This document shows, one piece after another, positions 26,878 through 37,623 of a stretch of 64,000 bases of DNA (positions within the stretch are counted from its first letter, which is position 1; every line of letters starts with the position of its first letter). Source of the stretch: ZC4RG30 sp035556135 (GTDB lineage Bacteria > Pseudomonadota > Gammaproteobacteria > Steroidobacterales > Steroidobacteraceae); the NCBI GenBank assembly GCA_035556135.1, contig DATMFO010000006.1:1-64000 (forward strand). Direction: 5' to 3'. The notes under the pieces are model-generated. The model saw only the letters and a program-made list of their open reading frames with translations. It had not been told where the DNA came from and searched no databases. The position numbers and the translations under genes were made by a program.

Positions 26878-27374
26878 GCTCCGGCCGCGCAAGACGCATG
26901 ATGGAACACCACCTGCGCAACCGCGCAGAGGGCGAGCTGAACCTGATCCCCATGATCGACATCCTCTCGGTGCTGGTGTCCTTCCTGCTGGTGTACTCCA
27001 CCGAGGTGGAGATCGTGCAGAACACCAAGGGCATCGAGATCCCCGAGTCCATCGTCACCGCCAAGCCGCGCGAGAGCGTGGTGGTCATGCTGACCACCGA
27101 GGAGCTGCTGGTGCAGGGCGAGCGCATCGCCACGCTGGCCGACCTGCGCGCCGACCGCGCCGCCGTGTTCGCGCCGCTGCAACGCGTGCTGGAGCGTCCG
27201 CGCATCGGCGGTGCCGTCCTGGAGGACCAGGAGATCACCGTGATGGCCGACAAGTCGCTGCCCTACGAGCTGCTGAAGAAGGTGATGCAGACCGCCACCG
27301 GCGCCGGCTTCGGCAAGATTTCCTTCGCTACGATCGAGAAGGACAAACCTGCCAGCACGGGGGCCACGCCCTGA
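26874..27374 (+). CDS. exbD: ExbD/TolR-type motor subunit, second copy
   Basis: 166 aa. The membrane helix includes Asp29 in LNLIPMIDILSVLVSFLLVY, followed by a periplasmic domain (EITVMADKSLPYELLKKVMQ is the usual late ExbD segment). Sequence is clearly different from the first ExbD outside the helix, so this is an old duplication and not a recent repeat. It overlaps the first copy by 4 bases and lies 4 bases before the TonB-like gene. Confidence 0.9.
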   Translation: MSSGRARRMMEHHLRNRAEGELNLIPMIDILSVLVSFLLVYSTEVEIVQNTKGIEIPESIVTAKPRESVVVMLTTEELLVQGERIATLADLRADRAAVFAPLQRVLERPRIGGAVLEDQEITVMADKSLPYELLKKVMQTATGAGFGKISFATIEKDKPASTGATP

Positions 27375-27378
27375 GGGC

Positions 27379-28314
27379 GTGCACGAGGTTGCCGTGGTGC
27401 TAGCGCCTTACTACCGCCGTTACGAGTTGCCCTGGGAGGCAGATCCCGAGGCCAGCCGCCGCTTGCGGCTGCTGGTCACCTGGGGCCTGGCGCTGCTGCT
27501 GGTATTCGCGGTGGTCGCGCGCTTCGTGAAGTTTCCCGAGCCCGAGCGCACGGTGGCGACAGTGCCCGACCGCCTGGCGCGGCTGATGGTGCAGGAGAAG
27601 CCGCGTCCACCGCCGCCACCGCCTCCGCCACCGGTGGAAGAACCCAAGCCCGCCGAGCAGCAGCCCAAGCCTGAACCCGTGCCGCAGCCACCCGAGCAGC
27701 GACAGGAGCAGGCGCGCCGCCGTGCCGAGGCACAGCTGGCCAATGTGCGTGATGAGCTGGCCAGCATCCGGCAGGCGCTTTCGGACCAGCCGGTGCAGTC
27801 GCGCAGCCTTACCGGCACGGTGGGGGCCGAGAGTCGTTCGGAGCGCTCGCTGATCACCTCGCGCGCCGGCACCGGCAGCGCTGGCGTGGCTTCCGCCAGC
27901 GCCACCCGCGGCTTCGGCGCCGGGGCCGGGGCCGTCTCCGAACATGCCACCGGCACGGTGGAATCCAGTGTGGCCAGCGCCAGCGCCAATGCCAGCGTGA
28001 GCCGCGGCAGCAGCGGCAAGCCAGGGCGCGGCGCCGAGGAGATCGAACAGGAATTCGATCGCAACAAGGGTGCGATCTACGCGCTGTACATCCGCGCGCT
28101 GCGCGAGCGGGCGGACCTGCAGGGCAAGGTGGTGCTGGAGTTCACCATCGCGCCGGAAGGGGCGGTGACGGCCTGTCGCGTGGTGTCCAGCGAGCTGAAC
28201 CACCCCGAGCTGGAGGGGCGCATCTGTGCCCGCGTGCGCGGCATCCGCTTCCCGGCGCGGGATGTGGCGCCGGTGACCACCACCAAGCCCATCGACTTCT
28301 TCCCGCAGGGCTGA
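27379..28314 (+). CDS. TonB-like energy transducer with AgmX/PglI-type C-terminus
   Basis: 311 aa from GTG at 27379 (a GTG at 27391 is possible). Cytoplasmic basic start, one membrane helix (about 35-52, WGLALLLVFAVVARFV), a Pro-rich stretch with nine consecutive Pro (about 75-83) followed by Lys-Pro/Glu-Pro pairs, a coiled segment, a Ser/Ala/Gly-rich linker, and a C-terminal domain (about 215-310: IEQEFDRNKGAIYALYIRAL, KVVLEFTIAPEGAVTACRVV) that matches the AgmX/PglI-type TonB-like end. It should carry energy from ExbBD across the periplasm. It is the last gene of the block; what it contacts in the outer membrane is unknown. Confidence 0.87.
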   Translation: MHEVAVVLAPYYRRYELPWEADPEASRRLRLLVTWGLALLLVFAVVARFVKFPEPERTVATVPDRLARLMVQEKPRPPPPPPPPPVEEPKPAEQQPKPEPVPQPPEQRQEQARRRAEAQLANVRDELASIRQALSDQPVQSRSLTGTVGAESRSERSLITSRAGTGSAGVASASATRGFGAGAGAVSEHATGTVESSVASASANASVSRGSSGKPGRGAEEIEQEFDRNKGAIYALYIRALRERADLQGKVVLEFTIAPEGAVTACRVVSSELNHPELEGRICARVRGIRFPARDVAPVTTTKPIDFFPQG

Positions 28315-28346
28315 TCCGCGACGCAGCGCGCAGCCCCGTGCGGAGA

Positions 28347-28352
28347 TAGAAT
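28347..28352 (+). promoter_or_regulatory. TAGAAT -10-like element before ppc
   Basis: TAGAAT ends 9 bases before the GTG start of ppc, so transcription would begin almost at the start codon. No -35 match is clear. Confidence 0.35.
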
Positions 28353-28361
28353 CGCCCCGCC

Positions 28362-31091
28362 GTGGACCGCCAGCAGATCCAGTTCCCGCCCAAGCACCTG
28401 GCGCTCCGCGAGGACGTGCATCAGCTGGGCGTGATGGTGGGCGAGATCCTGCGCGAGCAGGGTGGCGAGGACCTCTACACCCTGGTGGAGGGTGACCGGC
28501 GCATCGCCATCGAAAGGCGCGCCGGCGGCCACTGCGAGCCGGAAACGCTTGAGTTGCGCGTGGCGGGCCGGCCTCCGGAAGTGGCGCGTGACCTGGTGCG
28601 CGCCTTCTCCACCTGGTTCCAGGCCGTCAACCTCGCCGAGAAGGTGCACCGCATCCGCCGGCGACGCGAATACTTCCTGGCCGATGGCGGCAAGCCACAG
28701 CCCGGCGGCATCGAGGATGCGCTGGCGCAGCTGAAGGCGCGCGGCCTGGGGCTGAATGACACGCTGGAGCTGCTTGGCTCCCTGCGCATCCACCCGGTGT
28801 TCACGGCCCATCCCACCGAGTCCACGCGGCGCACGCAGCTGCGGCGCCAGCGCCGCATGGCCGAGGCGCTGCTGGAACGGCTGAATCCCAGCCTCGATCC
28901 GCAGGAGCAGCGCCACGTGTGGGCGCGGCTGCGCACGGAGCTGACCACCGGCTGGCAGACCGAGGAGCATCCGCGCCAGAGCCTCACCGTCGCCGACGAG
29001 CGCGAATACGCGCTGTTCCACCTCGCCGAGGTGATGTACCGCATCGTGCCGCGGTTCTACGAAGAGATCGGCGCCGCGCTGGGCAACCTGTACGGCGAGG
29101 ATGTCTCCGGCGTCGATCCACCGGTGGTGCTGAGCTTCGGCACCTGGGTGGGCGGCGACATGGAAGGCGCCACCGACGTCAACGCGAAGACCATCCGCGA
29201 GACGCTGGCGCGCCAGCAGCAGGTGATCGTCAACGAGTATTTCACTGACTGCCAGGAACTCTCGCAGCTGCTCTCCCAAAGCGCCAGTCGCGCGGGCATC
29301 ACTGCGGAACTGCGCCGGCGCATCGAGGAATATTCCATCCTGCTGCCGGCGGCGCGGGCCGTGGCGGCTGCCCGCCATGACCAGATGCCCTACCGCATGT
29401 TTTTCGCGCAGCTCGCCGAGCGACTGCGCAAGACCTGGGAGGGCAGCGCCGGCGGTTATGAGCGCGCCGCGCAGTTCCGTGCCGACGTGGAGCTGGCCGC
29501 CGCGAGCCTGAAGTCCAACCGGGGCGTCCATGCCGGCTACCAGCTGGTGCGCCGCCTGCTGCTGCGGGTGGATGCCTTCGGCATGCACCTGGCCACGCTG
29601 GAACTCAAGCAGCGCGCGGACGTGCACCACCGCGTGATCGGGCAGGGCATCGATGAGCCGCAGTGGATGAAGCTGCCGCGCGAGGAGCGCACCCGCCGCC
29701 TCGCCGACATCCTGAAGCGCGATGCAGGTCCGGTGGCGCCGCTGGATGCGCTCTCGCGCCGGACACTGGCCGTGTTCGAGGCCGCTGCGCAATGCCGCAT
29801 GCGTTTTGGTGCGCAGGCCATCGGGGACTACGTGGTCGCCGGCACGCAGGGCGCCGACGACATCCTCGCACCGCTGGTGCTGGCCCGCTGGGCGGGCGTG
29901 GATGACCGCAAGTCCGGCAGCGTGGGCCTGGACTTTTGTCCGCTGTTCGAGTCGGGCAGCGCGCTGGCGGAGGCGGGCGCAGCACTGCAATCGCTGCTGG
30001 CCAATCCCTCCTACCGCGGGCACCTGCAGGCCCGCGGCCTGCCGCAGCCCGTGTACATCGGCTATGCGGAAGCAGGTCGTGACGGCGGATACCTCGCCAT
30101 GCGTTTTGCGGCGCATGACGCCCAGCGCGACCTTGCGGAGGCTGCCCGCACGGCCGGCGTGCCCGTGCGCATCAACCACGCCCGGGGCGGCAGTACGGCG
30201 CGCGGCGGCGCGCGGCTCGATGCCATCGTGCAGGCCATGCCGCCGGAGACCGTGGATGGCGTGCTGCATGTCACCGAGCAGGGCGAGACCATCAGCCAGA
30301 ACTACGGCCTGCGCTCCAATGCACTGCGTTCACTGGAACGCGCCTTCGGCGTGCTGGGCCTGGCCAGCGAGGCGCGCTGCAGCGGCATGCTGCGCACCCC
30401 GCCGGAAGGCGCCGCCGGACTGGCCGGCTTCCTCACCAGCCGCAGCCGCGGCCTGTGGCGGGCCCTGTGCGTGGAAGACATCACATTCCAGGATTTTTTC
30501 CGCGCCGCCACGCCCATCGACGTGATCGAGCGCATGCAGATCGCCTCGCGCTCGATCTGGGAGGGCAGCGGCGCCGGCGCGCTGGCCATCCGTTCCACGC
30601 CCTGGGTATTCGCCTGGTCGCAGGCGCGCTTCTTCCTGCCCGGCTGGTATGGCGCCGGCACCGCGCTGTCCGAGGCCGTGGCGGAGCGCGGCGTGCCGAT
30701 GCTGCGCACCATTTACCGGGAATGGCCGCTGTTCCAGCTGGTGGTGGATGACATCGAGGCCCAGCTGGCCCGCGTGGATTTCGCCATCGCCGGACGGTAT
30801 GCCGCGCTGGCCAAGGCCAGCCAGCAGGGCTACCTGATCCAGCTGCGTGATGAGCACATGCGCTGCCGCGAGGCAGTACTGGCGATCAAGGACGCCGCGG
30901 AACTGCTGGACGGCGACGCCACCCAGCAGCGCGCCATCCAGCTGCGCAATCCCTACGTGGATCCGATGAACCTGATGCAGGTGGACCTGCTGCGCCGCTG
31001 GCGGGCCACGGCCCGCGAGGACGAGGACCTCTTCCACGCGCTGCTTGCCAGCGTCAGCGGCATTGCCCAGGGATTGCAGACCACCGGCTGA
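28362..31091 (+). CDS. ppc: Phosphoenolpyruvate carboxylase, divergent form
   Basis: 909 aa from GTG. The enzyme carboxylates PEP to oxaloacetate to refill the citric acid cycle. The catalytic-His motif is intact (HPVFTAHPTESTRRT, about 146-160), as are ARGGSTARGG (about 607-616) and the C-terminal LRNPYVDPMNLMQVDLLRR. Several family signatures differ: GGDRDGNP reads GGDMEGAT (about 264), GYSDSxKDxG reads GYAEAGRDGG (about 567), and the usual QGExIRxKYG reads QGETISQNYG (about 641), losing an Arg. The C-terminus GLQTTG lacks the Asn that helps bind the inhibitor aspartate in E. coli (GMRNTG). It is likely a carboxylase with changed regulation, but loss of activity cannot be excluded. Confidence 0.85.
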   Translation: MDRQQIQFPPKHLALREDVHQLGVMVGEILREQGGEDLYTLVEGDRRIAIERRAGGHCEPETLELRVAGRPPEVARDLVRAFSTWFQAVNLAEKVHRIRRRREYFLADGGKPQPGGIEDALAQLKARGLGLNDTLELLGSLRIHPVFTAHPTESTRRTQLRRQRRMAEALLERLNPSLDPQEQRHVWARLRTELTTGWQTEEHPRQSLTVADEREYALFHLAEVMYRIVPRFYEEIGAALGNLYGEDVSGVDPPVVLSFGTWVGGDMEGATDVNAKTIRETLARQQQVIVNEYFTDCQELSQLLSQSASRAGITAELRRRIEEYSILLPAARAVAAARHDQMPYRMFFAQLAERLRKTWEGSAGGYERAAQFRADVELAAASLKSNRGVHAGYQLVRRLLLRVDAFGMHLATLELKQRADVHHRVIGQGIDEPQWMKLPREERTRRLADILKRDAGPVAPLDALSRRTLAVFEAAAQCRMRFGAQAIGDYVVAGTQGADDILAPLVLARWAGVDDRKSGSVGLDFCPLFESGSALAEAGAALQSLLANPSYRGHLQARGLPQPVYIGYAEAGRDGGYLAMRFAAHDAQRDLAEAARTAGVPVRINHARGGSTARGGARLDAIVQAMPPETVDGVLHVTEQGETISQNYGLRSNALRSLERAFGVLGLASEARCSGMLRTPPEGAAGLAGFLTSRSRGLWRALCVEDITFQDFFRAATPIDVIERMQIASRSIWEGSGAGALAIRSTPWVFAWSQARFFLPGWYGAGTALSEAVAERGVPMLRTIYREWPLFQLVVDDIEAQLARVDFAIAGRYAALAKASQQGYLIQLRDEHMRCREAVLAIKDAAELLDGDATQQRAIQLRNPYVDPMNLMQVDLLRRWRATAREDEDLFHALLASVSGIAQGLQTTG

Positions 31092-31123
31092 CCCCCGTGC
31101 CGCGGGGCCCGGCGGGTGTTTTT
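31092..31123 (+). terminator. Probable terminator after ppc
   Basis: CCCCG-N5-CGGGG directly after the stop codon, extended imperfectly by GCCG/CGGC, followed by TGTTTTT ending at 31123. A short stem with a T-run. Confidence 0.55.
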
Positions 31124-31191
31124 GCTGTCATATAACCCTGGCGCAGGTCAAAATAACGCCCCGCCGCCGCGCCCCGGCGGCTCCCATGGAT

Positions 31192-31197
31192 TAGAGT
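31192..31197 (+). promoter_or_regulatory. TAGAGT -10-like element before the sulfite reductase gene
   Basis: TAGAGT ends 7 bases before the GTG start, again predicting a leaderless or nearly leaderless message. No -35 is evident. Confidence 0.28.
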
Positions 31198-31204
31198 CGC
31201 CCGC

Positions 31205-32837
<1,633 letters not shown>

Positions 32838-32854
<17 letters not shown>

Positions 32855-33332
32855 GGGCCGCGCCCTCGCGGACAACCAGTGGAAGGTGGCGGGCAGCGAA
32901 GGCGCGGAAGGCGCCACGCACCTGATCCTGCCGCTGGAGGACTACATCAAGGCCATTGAGGCAGGCGAACCGGCCGACCGGCGTGCGCCGCTGCTGAAGG
33001 CCGAGCATCACGATGTGGCGCTGCTGCAGCCGTACCTGGGCAAGGTGCCGCTGGTGGCGGTGAACTTCACCACCACCGGTGACGGCCGTGGTTTCACCCA
33101 GGCGCGCCTGCTGCGCGGCCGCTTCGGTTACCAGGGCGAGCTGCGGGCCGTGGGCAAGATCCGGGTGGACCAGATGTTCTTCCTGGCCCGCTGCGGCTTC
33201 GATGCCTTCGAACTGCTGGATGAGGAAGAACCGGATGTGGCCATCGCCCAGCTGGACCGCTTCAGCGTGGCCTATCAGCGCGGTTCGGGCGAGCTGACCC
33301 ACCCCCGGCGCCGCGCCCTCCAGGGCGCGTAA
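32838..33332 (+). CDS. DUF934 protein, CysI partner
   Basis: 164 aa starting MARLIKGRALADNQWKVAG, with the family core ALLQPYLGKVPLVAVNFTTT, DGRGFTQARLLRGRFGYQGE and LRAVGKIRVDQMFFLARCGFD. DUF934 proteins sit directly after ferredoxin-type sulfite reductase genes in many proteobacteria and are thought to help that enzyme, although no activity has been shown that I can name. The ATG at 32838 begins the family N-terminus; an upstream ATG at 32769 would lie inside cysI. Cytoplasmic, no membrane segment. Confidence 0.88.
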
Positions 33333-33359
33333 CCGCGCGGCGGGCGGCTCCCCGCTTCC

Positions 33360-35144
33360 ATGATCCGCAATTCCTCCCAGGGCTCCCGGGTCCTGCGACA
33401 TGTCCTTTCATTCACCTTCGCGCGCTGGTGGCTGCAGCGCGGCCTGGTGCTGCGCGTGGGCGGGGCCATGTCCCTGGCCACGCTCACCGAGGTGCTGATG
33501 CCCGTGTATGCCGGCCGCATGGTCGATGCGCTGGCCACCGGCCGCGAGTCAGCCGACATCGCGCTGGCCGCCTTCGCTGCGATGGCGGTGCTGGGCCTGG
33601 CCATGGTCGGGCTGCGCCACCTGGCGTGGTCCGGCATCGTGCCGATGACGCTGACCATCATGCACAATGTGGCGCGCGAGGCCTTCGATCGGGTGCAGCG
33701 CTTTTCCACCGACTGGCACGCCAACAGCTTCGCCGGCTCCACCGTGCGCAAGATCACGCGCGGCATGTGGGCACTGGATACGCTCCATGACGTGCTGCTG
33801 CTCGCACTGCTGCCATCGATGGTGGTGCTGGCCGGCACCGTGATCGTGCTGGCGCAGCGCTGGCTGGTGATGGGCCTGGTGATGGGCATCGGCGCACTGG
33901 CCTATGTGCTGCTCACCACGCTGCTGGCCATGCGCGTGATCGCGCCGGCCTCGCGGCTTTCCAACGCACAGGACACGCGCATCGGCGGCACGCTGGCCGA
34001 TGCCCTGGGTTCCAACGCCGTGGTGAAGGCGTTTGGCGCCGAGCACCGCGAGGAGCAACGCCTCGTGCGCGTGCTCGACAAATGGTCGCGCCGTACGCGC
34101 CGCACCTGGATGCGCCACACCTGGGCCGGCAGCGGCCAGTTGCTGCTGCTGTGGGTGGTGCGCAGCGCCGTAACCGCCACGGGCCTGTGGCTGTGGTGGC
34201 AGGGACGCGCCACCGCCGGCGAGATCACCTATGTGCTCACCGCGTACTTCGTGGTGCACGGGTACCTGCGCGAGATCGGCCAGCACGTGCATCAGCTGCA
34301 ACGCTCGGTCAACGAGATGGAGGAACTGGTGCGGCTGTTCGCGCAGCCACTGGACATCGCCGACGCACCCGGCTCCAGGCCCATCGAGATCAGCGCAGGC
34401 AGGATCCGCTTCGATCACGTGGCCTTCCGCTATCCAGGCCAGAAGCAGCCCCTGTACCGCGACCTGGACCTCACTATCGCGGCAGGCGAGCGTGTGGGCC
34501 TGGTCGGCCGCTCCGGTTCGGGCAAGACCACCTTCGTGAAGCTGATCCAGCGCCTGTACGACGTGTCCGCAGGAAAGATCGAGATCGATGGCCAGGATGT
34601 TTCCGGCGCCACGCAGCAGTCCCTGCGCGCACAGATCGCCATCGTGCAGCAGGAGCCCATCCTGTTCCACCGTTCGCTGGCGGAGAACATCGCGTATGCG
34701 CGTCCGGATGCCTCGCAGGCGGATATCGAGCGTGCCGCGCAGCTGGCCAACGCGCACGAGTTCATCGTGCGCCTGCCGCGCGGCTACCAGACGCTGGTTG
34801 GCGAGCGCGGCGTGAAGCTGTCCGGTGGCGAACGCCAGCGGGTGGCGCTGGCACGGGCGTTCCTGGCCGATGCACCCATCCTGATCCTCGACGAGGCCAC
34901 CTCGAGCCTGGACTCGGAGTCCGAGCACCTCATCCAGCAGGCCATGGAGCGCTTGATGAAGGGCCGCACCTCCATCGTGATCGCCCACCGGCTTTCCACC
35001 GTGCGTGCCATGGATCGCATCCTGGTGTTCGAGCAGGGCCGCATCGTGGAGCAGGGGACCCATGAATCCCTGCTGGGGCGGGAGGAGGGGCGGTACCGCC
35101 GCCTGTTCGAGCGCCAGTCGGGAGAGCCGGCACCGGTGTCATAG
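33360..35144 (+). CDS. ABC exporter, membrane and ATPase domains fused
   Basis: 594 aa. Six membrane helices in residues about 25-310, then an ATPase with Walker A GRSGSGKTT (about 383-391), signature LSGGERQR (about 486) and Walker B LILDEATSSLDSES (about 507). This is the half-size exporter type (MsbA/multidrug-like) that works as a dimer. Substrate unknown: no conserved neighbour points to it. 27 bases separate it from the DUF934 gene, and an inverted repeat follows its stop. Confidence 0.9.
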   Translation: MIRNSSQGSRVLRHVLSFTFARWWLQRGLVLRVGGAMSLATLTEVLMPVYAGRMVDALATGRESADIALAAFAAMAVLGLAMVGLRHLAWSGIVPMTLTIMHNVAREAFDRVQRFSTDWHANSFAGSTVRKITRGMWALDTLHDVLLLALLPSMVVLAGTVIVLAQRWLVMGLVMGIGALAYVLLTTLLAMRVIAPASRLSNAQDTRIGGTLADALGSNAVVKAFGAEHREEQRLVRVLDKWSRRTRRTWMRHTWAGSGQLLLLWVVRSAVTATGLWLWWQGRATAGEITYVLTAYFVVHGYLREIGQHVHQLQRSVNEMEELVRLFAQPLDIADAPGSRPIEISAGRIRFDHVAFRYPGQKQPLYRDLDLTIAAGERVGLVGRSGSGKTTFVKLIQRLYDVSAGKIEIDGQDVSGATQQSLRAQIAIVQQEPILFHRSLAENIAYARPDASQADIERAAQLANAHEFIVRLPRGYQTLVGERGVKLSGGERQRVALARAFLADAPILILDEATSSLDSESEHLIQQAMERLMKGRTSIVIAHRLSTVRAMDRILVFEQGRIVEQGTHESLLGREEGRYRRLFERQSGEPAPVS

Positions 35145-35151
35145 ACATCCC

Positions 35152-35186
35152 GCTGGCGTGGGCGACGTTGATTCGTCCACGCCAGC
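35152..35186. terminator. Perfect hairpin after the ABC exporter gene
   Basis: Ten-base stem GCTGGCGTGG (35152-35161) with CCACGCCAGC (35177-35186) around a 15-base loop. No T-run follows, so it may be a Rho-aided terminator or RNA-stability hairpin; a -10-like TAGAAT lies 8 bases beyond it. Confidence 0.45.
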
Positions 35187-35194
35187 CGGAGCGC

Positions 35195-35200
35195 TAGAAT
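35195..35200 (+). promoter_or_regulatory. TAGAAT -10-like element
   Basis: GCTAGAAT lies 38 bases before the ATG at 35239, which has a strong AGGGGG ribosome site. It would start the pepsin-like gene after the hairpin of the previous one. Confidence 0.4.
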
Positions 35201-36196
35201 CCCTGAAAAGAGGCCGGCAAACGGCGCAAGGGGGATGCATGACATGGACGATGTGCGCCGCGGTGCTTGCGGCACTGCTGGTGGCTGCCGCGCCCGCCGT
35301 GGCCGCTGACTGCAAACTCTCGCAGTACGCTTCTGCCGACCTCGTGATGCCGCCCGGTGGTGCAGTGCTGGTGCCCGTGAAGATTGGCGGCCATGAGGCG
35401 CTGATGGCGCTGCAGATGTCCACGGGGCTGGCCATGGTTTCACCGGCTGCGGTGACGCAGCTGGGCCTGCAGACCGGATTCGTGCGCACCGACGTCAAGC
35501 TCAAGGCAGGCAACCAGGCCATCGAGCGCGAGGTCAGGGTCGACAGCCTCATCATCGGTGGTGCGAACTTCGCAGGCTGGAAGCTGTATGTGCAGCCGGG
35601 GCAGGTGCGGCCGCTGCCGATGGTGCAGGGCCGCCCGGTGATCGGCTCCCTGGCGTCCAACTTCATGAATGCGGTGGACATGGAGCTCGACCTTGCGCGC
35701 GGCAAGATGAATCTCTTCCAGCATGCCCGCTGCAAGGGCGGGCAGGTGTACTGGAGCGACCAGTACGCCACGGAATATCTCTACGTGGACCCTTCCGGCC
35801 TGCTTTATTTCCCTGTGGGCCTGGACGGCAAGCGCATCGAGGCTTCACTGAACACGCAGGGCCCGCGCACGCGGCTGAGCGAGGTGATTGCCAAACGCTT
35901 CTTCGGGTTCCGGCGCGATGCCTCGGCACCGGCGCCGGCACCGGCTGCCCCGGGAGCGCCGCCGCAGTTCGTCGGCACGCGCACCATGGGCCTTGATTCC
36001 CGCAAGGTGTCACTGCCCGACGTGCAGGTCCACATCATGGACGATACCCAGCGTCCCTGCGAATACGCGCAGTCGGCGCGCGGCTCCAACGCGATCAGCT
36101 TCAAGAACTGCTTCGGGATCGTGCCCTTCGAGATGGGCACGGACCTCCTGAAGCAGATGCGGATCTACCTCGCGTCCAGGGAGGAGCGCGTGTACT

Positions 36197-37477
<1,281 letters not shown>

Positions 37478-37568
37478 GGATACCCTTGGTTGGGGGGAAC
37501 CGAAGCTCGCGAAACCCGGAACCCGGTCGTGAATCAGACCGGTCGCGATCCGGCAAGTCAGAGACTGG

Positions 37569-37574
37569 AGTCTA
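37569..37574 (-). promoter_or_regulatory. TAGACT -10-like element of rhlE
   Basis: On the minus strand TGATAGACT lies about 92 bases before the helicase ATG, giving a long 5' leader as is common for cold- or RNA-regulated helicase genes. No clear -35. Confidence 0.3.
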
Positions 37575-37623
37575 TCACACCCTGGAGGCTGGTGCGGGGT
37601 GGTGGCAGGGCCAGGGGTTTCCC

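Noticed and set aside
25677..27374. A MotA/MotB flagellar stator pair
   Set aside because: Partners are two ExbD-type proteins without a peptidoglycan-binding OmpA-like domain, followed by a TonB-like protein.
28077..30269. A 730-codon open frame antisense to ppc
   Set aside because: It overlaps most of a clear PEP carboxylase gene and gives a His/Arg-rich, domain-free translation.
33549..35063. A 504-codon open frame antisense to the ABC exporter
   Set aside because: Helicase-like or enzyme motifs are absent, while the other strand has a complete ABC transporter.
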